DNA of 64,000 nucleotides. Origin: Janthinobacterium sp051380735 (GTDB lineage: Bacteria; Pseudomonadota; Gammaproteobacteria; Burkholderiales; Burkholderiaceae_D). The position numbers and the translations under genes were made by a program. How positions within the stretch are numbered: position 1 is the first letter of the stretch; every line of letters begins with the position of its first letter. Under the pieces are notes generated by a model that was not told where the DNA came from, ran no database searches, and saw only the letters and a list, made by a program, of their open reading frames with translations. Positions 40,081 to 49,710 of the stretch are shown here, piece after piece. Location: positions 248,001-312,000 of the forward strand of contig NZ_JBNYXQ010000003.1 in NCBI RefSeq assembly GCF_051380735.1, written 5' to 3'.

Positions 40081-42942
40081 TTACAGGGTACGAGCTATTT
40101 CCTGGACTTCAAACACTTCCAGGGTGTCACCAACCTGGATGTCGTTGTAGTTCTTCAGCGACAGGCCGCACTCGAGGCCGGCGCGTACTTCTTTTGCGTC
40201 GTCCTTGAAGCGTTTCAGCGACTCGATCTCGCCACTCCATACCACGATGTTGTTGCGCAACAGGCGGACCGAAGAAGCACGCTTGACGACACCATCGGTG
40301 ACCAGGCAACCGGCAATCGCGCCGACTTTCGAGACCAGGATAACCTGGCGGATCTCGACCTGGCCGATGACCGTTTCGCGTTTCTCTGGTGCCAACATGC
40401 CCGACAACGCCGAACGGATCTCGTCGATCGCATCGTAAATGATGTTGTAGTAGCGAATGTCCACGCCGTTCGACTCGGCCAGCTTGCGTGCCTGGGCATC
40501 AGCACGGGCGTTAAAGCCGATGATGACTGCTTTCGAGGCAACTGCCAGGTTGACGTCCGATTCCGTGATGCCACCGACGGCCGCGTGTACCACTTGTACG
40601 CGCACTTCGGAGGTCGACAGTTTCTGCAAGGAACCAACCAGCGCTTCTTGCGAACCTTGCACGTCGGTTTTGATAATCAAAGGCAAGTTTTTCACTTCGC
40701 CTTCGGCCATCTGGTCGAACATGTTTTCCAGTTTCGCGGCTTGCTGCTTGGCCAGTTTCACGTCGCGGAACTTACCTTGACGGAACAGACCAATTTCACG
40801 CGCCTTGCGCTCGTCGGCCATCACGACCACTTCTTCACCGGCCACCGGCACTTCCGTCAAGCCTTGAATCTCGACCGGGATCGATGGACCGGCTTCGGCA
40901 ATCGCCTTGCCGTTTTCGTCCAGCATGGCGCGTACGCGGCCATACGAAGAACCAGCCAGGATCACGTCGCCACGGCGCAAGGTACCCGATTGCACCAGGA
41001 TCGTTGCGACCGGGCCACGGCCTTTGTCCAGACGGGCTTCGACCACCAGGCCACGGGCCGGCGCATCGACGGGAGCCGTCAGTTCCAGCACCTCGGCCTG
41101 CAGCAGCACTTGCTCGAGCAAGTCGTCGATACCCTGGCCGGTTTTGGCCGAGACCGGCACGAATGGCGATTCGCCACCGTATTCTTCCGGCACCACTTGT
41201 TCGGCAACCAGTTCCTGCGTCACGCGGTCAACGTTGCCGCCCGGTTTGTCGACCTTGTTGATCGCCACCACCAGCGGTACGCCAGCAGCTTTCGCGTGGG
41301 CAATCGCTTCCTTCGTTTGCGGCATCACGCCATCGTCAGCTGCAACTACCAGGATGACGATGTCGGTTGCCTTGGCGCCACGAGCACGCATCGCGGTAAA
41401 CGCTTCGTGACCCGGGGTGTCGAGGAAGGTGATCATGCCGCGTGGCGTATCGACGTGGTAAGCGCCGATATGCTGCGTAATGCCACCAGCTTCGCCCGAC
41501 GCCACTTTGGCGCGGCGGATGTAATCGAGCAGCGAGGTCTTGCCGTGGTCGACGTGACCCATGACGGTGACCACCGGTGCGCGCGGCCTGGTTTCGAAGT
41601 GCGCGTGTTCGCCCACGTCGGCCAGCAGTGCTTCCGGATCGTCCAGTTCGGCGGCAAACGCCTTGTGGCCCATTTCTTCGACCAGAATCATGGCCGTTTC
41701 CTGATCCAGCACCTGGTTGATGGTGCACATCTGGCCCAGTTTCATCAAATGCTTGATGACTTCGGAAGCCTTGACGGACATCTTGTGCGCCAGTTCGGCC
41801 ACCGTGATGGTTTCCGGCACGTGCACATCTTTGATGACGGCTTCGGTAGGCGCCTGGAAATTCGTTTCGCGGTCGTCATGGTGCGTCGGGCGACGACCCT
41901 TGGCACCACCACGCCAGCTGTCACGACCCGCAGGGCCGCTGTTGCCGCGTGGCTTCGGACCACCGGTGGTGCCGCGTTTTTTCGCGTCATCGGACCAGGT
42001 CGACGACACATTGGCCGACTTGATCGATTTTTTGTCTGCCACGGCAGGCTTCTTGTCGCCCGGCTTGTCGCCAGGTTTCTTGTCGGCCGGCTTGTGCAGC
42101 GTGCCTTCCGGCGCTTTCGGCTTGACCGGCACCGGTACTGGCTCAGGAGCCTTGATGGCGCGGCGTGGCGCGTTCATCATGGCCTTGATCTGGGCGACCT
42201 CGTCCGCCACGGCCTTGCGGGCGCGGTCGGTGGCTTCGGCTTTTTCAGCAGCTTCCTTGGCAGCTTGTGCAGCAGCGGCAACTTTTTTCTTCGCTTCTTC
42301 GGCGGCAGCAGCTTTTTTCGCTTCGGCGGCGGCATCGTCGGCCACTGGCGCAGCAGCGCTGGCGACCGGCGCGGCGGCGGCCTTGGCGGCAGCTTTCTTC
42401 GCTTCGGCTTCGGCTTCTTTCTTGGCGGTCAGTTCAGCCTGTTGCGTGGCTTTCGCCTGGGCTTCTTTTTCCGCGTCGAGCTTGGCCAGACGCTCCTGTT
42501 TTTCACGCAGATCGGCTTCCTGGCGTGCGATCAGTTCAGCTTGCTTGCGAACTTCTTCTTCACGGCGCGCCACTTCGGCAGGGTCGATCACCGGTGCGGC
42601 AGGCGCGACCGGTTCAGGCGCAGCAACAGGCGCCGCTTCGTCACGCTGGACGAAGGTACGTTTCTTGCGCACTTCAACCTGGATGGTGCGCGATTTGCCG
42701 GTTGCATCGGCTTGCTTGATCTCAGTCGTTTCCTTGCGGGTCACGGTGATTTTCTTCTTTTCTGTGTCAGCCGCTGCGCCATGGGTGCGGCGCAGATGAT
42801 CCAAAAGCTTGTCCTTATCATCTTTCGACAATGGATCTGACGTCGAACTTTTCTCGACGCCGGCAGAACGCAGCTGCGTCAGCAGCAAATCTGCAGGCAT
42901 CTTCAGTTCGGTGGCAAATTGGGCTACGTTGTTACTCGCCAT
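40081..42942 (-). CDS. infB: Translation initiation factor IF-2
   Basis: This 953-residue GTPase brings initiator tRNA to the ribosome. An IF2_N module (VAQFATELKMPADLLLTQLRSAGV) is followed by a second such stretch and a long, highly charged Lys/Glu/Ala segment (about residues 80-280). A second IF2_N-like region (TITVAELAHKMSVKASEVIKHLMKLG) follows, then the G domain (VMGHVDHGKTSLLDYIRR, DTPGHEAF, NKVDK, SAKTG) and domains II-IV. The ATG has GAGG 6 bases upstream. Internal start sites, known for E. coli IF-2, cannot be confirmed here. Confidence 0.98.
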   Translation of the reverse strand: MASNNVAQFATELKMPADLLLTQLRSAGVEKSSTSDPLSKDDKDKLLDHLRRTHGAAADTEKKKITVTRKETTEIKQADATGKSRTIQVEVRKKRTFVQRDEAAPVAAPEPVAPAAPVIDPAEVARREEEVRKQAELIARQEADLREKQERLAKLDAEKEAQAKATQQAELTAKKEAEAEAKKAAAKAAAAPVASAAAPVADDAAAEAKKAAAAEEAKKKVAAAAQAAKEAAEKAEATDRARKAVADEVAQIKAMMNAPRRAIKAPEPVPVPVKPKAPEGTLHKPADKKPGDKPGDKKPAVADKKSIKSANVSSTWSDDAKKRGTTGGPKPRGNSGPAGRDSWRGGAKGRRPTHHDDRETNFQAPTEAVIKDVHVPETITVAELAHKMSVKASEVIKHLMKLGQMCTINQVLDQETAMILVEEMGHKAFAAELDDPEALLADVGEHAHFETRPRAPVVTVMGHVDHGKTSLLDYIRRAKVASGEAGGITQHIGAYHVDTPRGMITFLDTPGHEAFTAMRARGAKATDIVILVVAADDGVMPQTKEAIAHAKAAGVPLVVAINKVDKPGGNVDRVTQELVAEQVVPEEYGGESPFVPVSAKTGQGIDDLLEQVLLQAEVLELTAPVDAPARGLVVEARLDKGRGPVATILVQSGTLRRGDVILAGSSYGRVRAMLDENGKAIAEAGPSIPVEIQGLTEVPVAGEEVVVMADERKAREIGLFRQGKFRDVKLAKQQAAKLENMFDQMAEGEVKNLPLIIKTDVQGSQEALVGSLQKLSTSEVRVQVVHAAVGGITESDVNLAVASKAVIIGFNARADAQARKLAESNGVDIRYYNIIYDAIDEIRSALSGMLAPEKRETVIGQVEIRQVILVSKVGAIAGCLVTDGVVKRASSVRLLRNNIVVWSGEIESLKRFKDDAKEVRAGLECGLSLKNYNDIQVGDTLEVFEVQEIARTL

Positions 42943-42989
42943 TCAGTCCTCTTTTCTTGGTGTCGCGACAGATGATAAAGATACTCAAA

Positions 42990-44555
42990 TTAAGCCTTTG
43001 CGGATTCAGCCTGACTCCATGCCTTGGCAAGCAAAGCCTTGGCACGATCGTCGTATTTCGAGTCAACCAACTTCATCTCATCGTCGGTCACATCTTTAAA
43101 TTCACTTGTAATCAGTTCACGCGCACGGTCCGCAGACAGGGCCAGGATTGCGCCAAATTCGTCGTATGCCAGTGCTGCAAATGCTTCAACGGTCTTGATA
43201 CCAGCCAGACCCAGCTTGCCAGCGGTGATGCGGTCCATGCCTTCCAGACCAACCAACGCCTCGTCCATGCCTTCCAGACCTTCTTCCGAAGCGATCGCTT
43301 CGGTAACGAGCGCATCACGCGCACGGGTACGGAGTTCATTGACGGTATCTTCATCAAACGATTCGATTTCCAGCATTTCGGAAATTGGCACGTAAGCGAT
43401 TTCTTCCAGACTGGCGAAACCTTCTTCCACCAGAATGTCTGCAACTTCTTGATCGACATCGAGCTTTTCCATGAACAGGATGCGCACGGCAGCCGTTTCC
43501 TGGGCAGCTTTGTCGGCCGATTCTTCGGCCGTCATGATGTTGATCTTCCAACCGGTCAGGTCGGCAGCCAGGCGCACGTTCTGGCCCGAACGGCCGATCG
43601 CGATGGCCAGGTTTTCTTCGTCGACGACGACGTCCATCGCATGTTTTTCTTCATCGACCATGATCGAAGACACGTTCGCCGGCGCCAGGGCGCCAATCAC
43701 GAACTGTGCAGGGTCTTCCGACCACAACACGATGTCGACGCGCTCGCCGCCCAACTCACCGGTAACGGCCTGCACGCGCGAACCGCGCATGCCGACGCAA
43801 GTACCGATCGGGTCGATGCGCTTGTCAGCCGTATAGACGGCGATCTTGGCGCGTACGCCGGCATCGCGGGCGGCCGATTTAATTTCCAGCATGCCTTGTT
43901 CGATTTCCGGCACTTCCAGTTCGAACAGCTTCATGATGAAGTCTGGTGCAGTGCGCGACAGAATCACCTGCGGGCCACGCATATTGCGGTCGATGCGCAA
44001 GATAAAAGCACGCACGCGGTCGCCGATACGCAGATTCTCTTTCGGGATCATCTGGTCGCGTGGCAAACGCGCTTCGATTTTGCCGGACTCGACGATTGCA
44101 TCGCCGCGTTCCATGCGCTTGATTGTGCCGGTGACGAGCGAGTCGCCACGTTCCAGGAAGTCGACCAGGATCTGTTCGCGCTCGGCGTCACGCACGCGCT
44201 GCAGGACCACCTGTTTGGTGTCTTGCGCAAAGCGGCGGCCGAATTCGACGGACTCGATCGGTTCTTCGATGTGATCATCGATTTCGATGTCGGCGATCTG
44301 TTCTTTCGCCTCGAAGTGCAGGATCTCCTGATCCGGCAACTGCAGGCCGGCTTCGTCAGGTACCACGTGCCAGCGACGGAACGATTCGAATTCGCCCGAA
44401 TCGCGGTCGATCGAAACGCGGATGTCCACTTCACCCTCATATCGTTTCTTCGTGGCTTGCGCCAATGCGAATTCAAGGGCGCCGAAAACGACATCCTTAT
44501 CGACGTTTTTTTCACGCGCCAGCGCGTCAACCAATAATAAAACTTCGCGACTCAT
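42990..44555 (-). CDS. nusA: Transcription termination/antitermination factor NusA
   Basis: This is a 521-residue RNA polymerase-binding protein. It has the N-terminal domain (MSREVLLLVDALAREKNVDKDVVF), an S1 domain, two KH domains (ISSRTAPDF-like SRTAPDFIMKLFELEVPEIEQG, GACVGMRGSRVQAV-like GTCVGMRGSRVQAV), and two C-terminal acidic helix-hairpin repeats. The ATG overlaps the rimP stop by 4 bp. infB follows after 47 bp. Confidence 0.97.
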   Translation of the reverse strand: MSREVLLLVDALAREKNVDKDVVFGALEFALAQATKKRYEGEVDIRVSIDRDSGEFESFRRWHVVPDEAGLQLPDQEILHFEAKEQIADIEIDDHIEEPIESVEFGRRFAQDTKQVVLQRVRDAEREQILVDFLERGDSLVTGTIKRMERGDAIVESGKIEARLPRDQMIPKENLRIGDRVRAFILRIDRNMRGPQVILSRTAPDFIMKLFELEVPEIEQGMLEIKSAARDAGVRAKIAVYTADKRIDPIGTCVGMRGSRVQAVTGELGGERVDIVLWSEDPAQFVIGALAPANVSSIMVDEEKHAMDVVVDEENLAIAIGRSGQNVRLAADLTGWKINIMTAEESADKAAQETAAVRILFMEKLDVDQEVADILVEEGFASLEEIAYVPISEMLEIESFDEDTVNELRTRARDALVTEAIASEEGLEGMDEALVGLEGMDRITAGKLGLAGIKTVEAFAALAYDEFGAILALSADRARELITSEFKDVTDDEMKLVDSKYDDRAKALLAKAWSQAESAKA

Positions 44556-45040
44556 GCTTTGCGTCCCTTAAAAACCACCTGCGGCACCAAGCGTGCCTTA
44601 TCCACATCGGCGAGCGTAAATTCCAACATCGCCGGACCATCCTTACCTTCAAATTCCAACGACAAATTCTCGCCCACGGGTTCTTGCAAGATCCCCTGGA
44701 ACGATTTCCGGTTGTTCGTACCCGGCATCGCCTCGCGCAGCTTGACGATGATTTCCTGGCCTGCGAAACGGACAAAATCTTCCAGCTTGCGCACCGGCCG
44801 GTCCAGGCCCGGGGAAGAAATCTCGAGACGCTCGTAAGGAACGTTCTCTACCGTCAACACATGCGACAACTGGTGACTGACCGTGGCACAGTCTTCGACC
44901 GTGATCGGACCTTTTTCAGCGGCATCTGCGGCGCTGAAATCAATAAAGACGCGCAGCATTCCGCGCTCGGCACGTTCGACATCAACGAGCTCATAGCCCA
45001 GACCTGTGACTGTCTTTTCAATTAATCCCAACTGCTGCAA
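44552..45040 (-). CDS. rimP: Ribosome maturation factor RimP
   Basis: This is a 162-residue 30S assembly factor. Family segments are GYELVDVERAERGMLRVFIDF, DCATVSHQLSHVLTVEN, YERLEISSPGLDRPVRKLEDFVRFAGQ and the C-terminal ADVDKARLVPQVVFKGR. The start is taken as a TTG at 45040 because GGAGA lies at the right distance and the family N-terminus (QQLGLIEKTV) begins there. Longer in-frame starts to 45124 or 45178 run through the terminator-containing leader. It is the first gene of the nusA-infB row. Confidence 0.93.
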   Translation of the reverse strand: MQQLGLIEKTVTGLGYELVDVERAERGMLRVFIDFSAADAAEKGPITVEDCATVSHQLSHVLTVENVPYERLEISSPGLDRPVRKLEDFVRFAGQEIIVKLREAMPGTNNRKSFQGILQEPVGENLSLEFEGKDGPAMLEFTLADVDKARLVPQVVFKGRKA

Positions 45041-45161
45041 GAAATTCTCCAGAAATAAGGCCCGCTTTTGCCCGATATCGCGCTGCAAAGCGCCATACAC
45101 CTGCAAAAACACGCATTGAATCATATATGGCCCCTCGCGGAGCCATGACAAACGGTTCAAC

Positions 45162-45186
45162 AAAAAAAAAATGGGCATCTGCCCAT
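45162..45186 (-). terminator. Intrinsic terminator or attenuator before rimP
   Basis: Read on the minus strand, the perfect stem ATGGGCA-ga-TGCCCAT is followed by nine T residues. It lies about 120 bp before the rimP start and about 200 bp after the rluB stop, so it may end rluB transcripts or attenuate rimP-nusA-infB. Confidence 0.8.
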
Positions 45187-45336
45187 CTTCTTGTATTTAC
45201 CCAACCAGATGAAAGCACTCCCCACCGAACAACCCTGCGGAGAACTTTTATTAGGCTGCAGATTATAACCTCTTATTAACTTCGCCGCAATGCCGCACAT
45301 GCGCGCAGGACCGACTTACAACAGTTACAAGAGTCT

Positions 45337-45366
45337 GCGCAGCCGGGGCAAAACCCCGGCGTGCGC
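45337..45366 (-). terminator. Stable hairpin after rluB
   Basis: GCGCAGCCGGGG-caaaa-CCCCGGC-g-TGCGC makes a strong GC stem 17 bp after the rluB stop. No T-tract follows, so it is a weak terminator candidate or a 3' protecting hairpin. Confidence 0.5.
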
Positions 45367-45382
45367 TACAAGAAAGCCTTGC

Positions 45383-47500
45383 TTACGGTTTGTTGCTACG
45401 GCGACGCGGCATGCCCTGGTCCATGCCGCCACGCGACTGGCCACCGGAACGCACCTGGCCGGCACCACCGCCGCCAGTACGGCGCGGGCCGGTATTGGCA
45501 AAGCCGAACGTGGTTTGCAGCGGATCAGGCTGACGCGGACCGCGCTGTGGTGCACGGCCTTCGCCACCCGGACGGCCTTGGCCCTGGCCACCCTGGCCGG
45601 CAACACGCGGGCCACGGCCCTGCGGCGCGCCGTCGAAAGCTGCAGCCGAACGCGGCTGCCCACCCTGGAACGGACCTTGCGGCTGGCCACGGCCCGGACC
45701 ACGCGCTTCGCCGGGACGCCCCATGCCGCCCGGACGGCCCTGGCCCTGCGGACGGGCGAACTGCCCGGCCGGCTGGCCACGGCGCGGTGCGACCGGGAAC
45801 GGATCGGCGTTGCGGTTGCTGACATCGATGCGGTTGCCGTTCGGCTCGTCATCGCGCTCCTTGCGGTCGACCTTGCGTGCTTCGCGGCCCTTGGCGGCGC
45901 CAGCGGCACGTGGATCACCGGAGGCCGGCATTTTCTTTTCGATGCCGTAGGCTGTCAGCATGTCGCGCACGGTGTTTTCATCCATCTCTTCCCAGCGGCC
46001 GCGTTTCAGGCCGCTCGGCAAGGTCATCGCGCCGTAGCGGGTACGGATCAGGCGCGAGACGGTCAGGCCGATCGCTTCGAACATGCGGCGCACTTCGCGG
46101 TTACGACCTTCGCCGATCACCACGCGATACCACTTGTTGATGCCTTCGCCGCCGCCATCGGCGATTTTCGAGAACTGCGCCAGGCCGTCTTCGAGTTCGA
46201 CGCCGGCCAGCAGTTTCTGGCGCATGCCTTCTTCCAGCTCGCCCAGGGTACGCACGGCGTACTCGCGGTCGATCCCATAACGCGGGTGCATCAGGCGGTT
46301 GGCCAGGTCACCGGAGGTGGTAAACAGCAGCAGGCCTTCGGTATTGAAGTCAAGACGGCCAACGGCCAGCCATTTGCCAGCCTTCATGGTTGGCAGGCGG
46401 TCGAACACGGAAGGACGGCCGTCCGGATCGTTATGGCTGACGATTTCGCCGGCTGGCTTGTGGTACACCAGCACGCGCGGCGGCTTCTTGCTGACGCGGC
46501 GCTGTATCAGCTTGCCGTTGATGCGCACATGGTCGGACGGCAGGATGCGCTGGCCGATATGGGCCGGCTCGCCATTCACGGATACGCGGCCGGAAATGAT
46601 CAGGTCTTCCATGTCGCGGCGCGAACCGAGACCGGCTTCGGCCAGCACCTTGTGCAGCTTCGGTGCATCGTCGTCGGAGGTCAGGTCGCGGCGCACGGCG
46701 GTTTTCTGCACGCGGCCGGTGCCGCCCTCTTCGCTGTCGAACGCGTCGGAGGTGACGAACGAGAAGATCGCATCGGCATCATTCACTTTGCCTGGTGCGC
46801 CCTGGCGGCCCTTGCCTTTTTTACGGCTCTTGCCGGCGTTCTTGCCGGTACCCGGCATGTCATTGCGCGGCTGGCGCGGCTGGCGACCTTGCGGCGCCGA
46901 CGACACCAGATTGCCTTCGGCATCGAACACATCGGCGACCGGTGCGGCAGCTTCCACGGCTGCTTCCTGCGGCGCGACGGCAGGCCTTGCAGCTTTCTCG
47001 GCCTTCGGACGCGGCGGCTGGCGCAACGCGCGCTCGGCTTGCACGCCACGCATCTGGCGCGGACCACGGGTAGTGCGGGCTTCTTCGGTTTTTTCAGCAA
47101 CAGCTTCGGGAGCGGTTTCGGCTTCCACGGCGGCCGCCTTGGCGGCAGCGCGGGCGCGCGGCGGACGCGGCGCCGGTGCGGCAGGCGCTTCGCCAGCATC
47201 AGCGGTCACGGCATCGGCCGGTGCTTTCAGCGCGGCCTTGGCGCGGGGTTTTTTCACGGCGGGCGCTGCCTCGGCAACGTCAACGGCGGGTGCGGCGGCA
47301 GCAGCATCGGCTTCGATCTCTGCCTTGGTGCGGCGCTTCGGCTTGGCGGCTGGCGCGGCATCGGTACTTGCAGCTGCGGCTGGCGCAACGGGGGCAGCTG
47401 CTGCAGCGGCTTCGATCTGAGCCTTGGTGCGGCGCTTGGGCTTGGCAACGACAGCGTCGTCGGTGGCGGTAACTGTCTCGGGTGTATTCGGATTATTCAT
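45383..47500 (-). CDS. rluB: 23S rRNA pseudouridine synthase RluB with long low-complexity extensions
   Basis: This enzyme modifies U2605 of 23S rRNA in E. coli. The core (about residues 270-510) has an S4 domain (KLHKVLAEAGLGSRRDMEDLI), the catalytic Asp in VGRLDFNTEGLLLFT and the RluB-typical IGEGRNREVRRMFEAIGL. The protein is 705 residues, against about 290 in E. coli. The N-terminal 260 residues are Ala/Pro/Lys-rich with two KPKRRTKAxIEA repeats, and the last 150 are Gly/Gln/Arg/Pro-rich. These tails are common in this group and may bind RNA. The start overlaps the scpB end by 8 bp. Confidence 0.94.
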   Translation of the reverse strand: MNNPNTPETVTATDDAVVAKPKRRTKAQIEAAAAAAPVAPAAAASTDAAPAAKPKRRTKAEIEADAAAAAPAVDVAEAAPAVKKPRAKAALKAPADAVTADAGEAPAAPAPRPPRARAAAKAAAVEAETAPEAVAEKTEEARTTRGPRQMRGVQAERALRQPPRPKAEKAARPAVAPQEAAVEAAAPVADVFDAEGNLVSSAPQGRQPRQPRNDMPGTGKNAGKSRKKGKGRQGAPGKVNDADAIFSFVTSDAFDSEEGGTGRVQKTAVRRDLTSDDDAPKLHKVLAEAGLGSRRDMEDLIISGRVSVNGEPAHIGQRILPSDHVRINGKLIQRRVSKKPPRVLVYHKPAGEIVSHNDPDGRPSVFDRLPTMKAGKWLAVGRLDFNTEGLLLFTTSGDLANRLMHPRYGIDREYAVRTLGELEEGMRQKLLAGVELEDGLAQFSKIADGGGEGINKWYRVVIGEGRNREVRRMFEAIGLTVSRLIRTRYGAMTLPSGLKRGRWEEMDENTVRDMLTAYGIEKKMPASGDPRAAGAAKGREARKVDRKERDDEPNGNRIDVSNRNADPFPVAPRRGQPAGQFARPQGQGRPGGMGRPGEARGPGRGQPQGPFQGGQPRSAAAFDGAPQGRGPRVAGQGGQGQGRPGGEGRAPQRGPRQPDPLQTTFGFANTGPRRTGGGGAGQVRSGGQSRGGMDQGMPRRRSNKP

Positions 47501-48281
47501 TGTTCGTTTCTTGGCTGTGCTGACCTGGCGCAGCGTCAGCCGTTAGTTCTGGCGCAGGGTCGTGAGTGTAGGCTTCGTCCGTGGGCGAAGCATCGGGGCC
47601 GGCATCAGGGCTTGCTGTCACTACTGTCACAGCCGTACTGCTACCTGCACCAAGCGGTGCTGCAATGTCATTGCTTGCTTTGTCAAAATTTTCTTGCAGG
47701 GCGGCTTCCAGGGCTTCGAGCCCGTTGCCCTGCATTTCGCTGATTTGCTGCAAAGGCGGCAGCTGGGACAGCGAACTCAAACCCAGGTCGTCCAAAAATT
47801 GTTTGGTGGTGGCCAGCAAGGCCGGCCGCCCCACCACGTCGCGGTAGCCGATCGCATCGACCCAGCCGCGGTCTTCGAGCATCTTGATCGTCTGCGAATT
47901 GACGGCCACGCCGCGAATTTCTTCGATGTCGCCGCGCGTGACGGGCTGGCGGTAGGCGATGATGGCCAGCGTTTCCAGCGTCGCCCGTGAATACTTCGGC
48001 GGCCGCTCGGGCGTCAATCGGTCGAGATACATCTTCATTTCCGGGCGGCTTTGAAAGCGCCAGCCCGACGCCAGGCTGACTATCTCTATGCCGCGCCCCT
48101 CCCACTCCTGCCGCAGTTCCTCGAGCAGCTGCTTGATCGTATCGGCGCCAACACCAACACCGCGCATGCGGCCATTGTCATCGGCATCGACAAACAGCTT
48201 TTTCAGGCTGTGGATCGTCAGCGCTTCACGCGCGCACAGCAGCGCTGTTTCGAGGACTTTTTTGGCCTCAATGGTGTTCAT
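47493..48281 (-). CDS. scpB: Segregation and condensation protein B
   Basis: ScpB is the winged-helix kleisin-associated subunit of the SMC-ScpAB chromosome condensin. The 262-residue protein has the family core LETALLCAREALTIHSLKKLF, WRFQSRPEMKMYLDRL, YSRATLETLAIIAYRQPVTRGDIEEIRGVAVNS and GYRDVVGRPALLATTKQFLDDLGL. The C-terminal 70 residues are an unconserved Ala/Asp/Thr-rich tail. scpA is not adjacent in this window. It overlaps rluB by 8 bp. Confidence 0.96.
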   Translation of the reverse strand: MNTIEAKKVLETALLCAREALTIHSLKKLFVDADDNGRMRGVGVGADTIKQLLEELRQEWEGRGIEIVSLASGWRFQSRPEMKMYLDRLTPERPPKYSRATLETLAIIAYRQPVTRGDIEEIRGVAVNSQTIKMLEDRGWVDAIGYRDVVGRPALLATTKQFLDDLGLSSLSQLPPLQQISEMQGNGLEALEAALQENFDKASNDIAAPLGAGSSTAVTVVTASPDAGPDASPTDEAYTHDPAPELTADAAPGQHSQETNNE

Positions 48282-48690
48282 GGCAATTCTGTGCGGATAT
48301 GTATTGCAATTCGTATGCAGAGAAATAAATCAAAACGTTCATTTCAACGTAACAGACGGCATGCACCTTCGACGATGTCATGCTGGGTTACAAGTTGAGG
48401 CTGTTTTTCCGACGCCTTGGCCTAAGCGCGCAAAGCGGGAATCTTGCGGATGCGATGAAAATCCTGCAATCCATGGCGCTGGCCTTAAATAACCAGCAAT
48501 GAAACGAACTCCTGAGCAGCTGCTTCGCTTGTGACGGCGTACAAGCCGTGCGCGAGACAGTCGTCGTTTCATCCAACGATGCCAATTGTACCCGATAAAA
48601 AGCGGAAAAGCGCAAAACCGGGCAAAACAGCTCGTTGCCCGGCGTAAACGCTACAGACCAGCCTGTCTCGGGGCTGACCTGCTTGATCGC
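48282..48690. other. 409-bp spacer between scpB and glk
   Basis: No convincing gene was found. The longest plausible short frame (48380-48502, 40 residues, plus strand) has no ribosome binding site. The region probably holds the scpB promoter and the 3' region of glk. Confidence 0.4.
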
Positions 48691-49710
48691 TTAGTGCGAC
48701 GACAGCTTCTCGGCCAGGATGGCCGAGGTGCCGAGGAAGGCAGGGTATTTCGCGGTGATCACGAAAGTGGGCACCTGGGACACATAATTGGCGAAGCGGC
48801 CCTTGCGCTCGAAACGGGCGCGGAAACCCGAGCGGTCGAAGCGTGCGCCCAGGCGTGGCACGATGCCGCCACCGATATAGATGCCGCCCAGTGCGCCCAG
48901 GGTGACGGCAACGTTGGCCGCCACCGTGCCCAGCATGCAGCAGAAGGTTTCGATGACGTCGTCGCACAGCTGCGATTCGCCGGCCAGCGCGCGGCGCGTG
49001 ATCTCGGCGGCCGGCAACTTTTCGTCGGCCACGCCGGCACGGTCGGCCAGCGCGCGGTAGATCAGTTCCAGCCCATCGCCGGAAATCAGGCGCTCGGCCG
49101 AGACGTGTTCGAATTCGCGCCAGGCAAACTGCAGGATAGCCACTTCCAGCTCATTGAAGGGCGCGAAGTTGACATGGCCGCCTTCGCTTTGCAGCGCGAT
49201 CCAGCCGCCGTGCGAAGGAATCAGGCCCGACACGCCCAGGCCCGTGCCGGCGCCGATCAGGCCGATGGCCGTATTCGGGCGCGCGGTACCGGCGCCGACC
49301 TGGTGCTTTTCGCTGCTCGACAGCATCGGCACGGCGCGCGCCAGGGCGGTGAAATCGTTGACCACTTCGAGCGTGGTGAAGCCGCACTCTTCGCGCATGG
49401 CGCGGATCGAGAACGACCAGTGATGGTTGGTCATGCTGAGGAAGTCACCCGACACCGGGTTGGCGATGGCGATCACGGCGTGGCGCACGGCCTGGCCACC
49501 GGCGGCGACTATCTGCGGCAGCGCCAGGTAGGCTTGCAGGGCGCTCGACAGGCTAGGATAATCGGCACAAGGCAGCACTTCCGCAAGGCAAACCTGGCCG
49601 GCAGCCACTTCCAGGGCAAAACGGGCATTCGTGCCGCCCACATCGGCCAGCAGGCGCGGACCATCGGCGTAGGCGGAGGTAGGCAATGAGGGAGTAGACG
49701 AAGCGCTCAT
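48691..49710 (-). CDS. glk: Glucokinase
   Basis: This enzyme phosphorylates glucose with ATP. The 339-residue protein matches the proteobacterial Glk family (no ROK Cys motif). It has the phosphate loop LLADVGGTNARFALE, IAIANPVSGDFLSMTNHHWSFS, the catalytic Asp in VVNDFTALARA, GAGTGLGVSGLIP, SEGGHVNFAP and GGIYIGGGIVPRL. The N-terminus has about 17 extra residues before the first strand. It stands alone. Confidence 0.96.
   Translation of the reverse strand: MSASSTPSLPTSAYADGPRLLADVGGTNARFALEVAAGQVCLAEVLPCADYPSLSSALQAYLALPQIVAAGGQAVRHAVIAIANPVSGDFLSMTNHHWSFSIRAMREECGFTTLEVVNDFTALARAVPMLSSSEKHQVGAGTARPNTAIGLIGAGTGLGVSGLIPSHGGWIALQSEGGHVNFAPFNELEVAILQFAWREFEHVSAERLISGDGLELIYRALADRAGVADEKLPAAEITRRALAGESQLCDDVIETFCCMLGTVAANVAVTLGALGGIYIGGGIVPRLGARFDRSGFRARFERKGRFANYVSQVPTFVITAKYPAFLGTSAILAEKLSSH

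Noticed and set aside
40015..42840. 941-residue plus-strand ORF opposite infB and other long antisense frames (for example opposite acs, typA, TonB receptors and rluB)
   Set aside because: These are antisense shadows caused by high-GC third positions; the opposite strand encodes clear conserved proteins.
48380..48502. 40-residue plus-strand ORF between scpB and glk
   Set aside because: No ribosome binding site and no family likeness; it could arise by chance in a GC-rich spacer.
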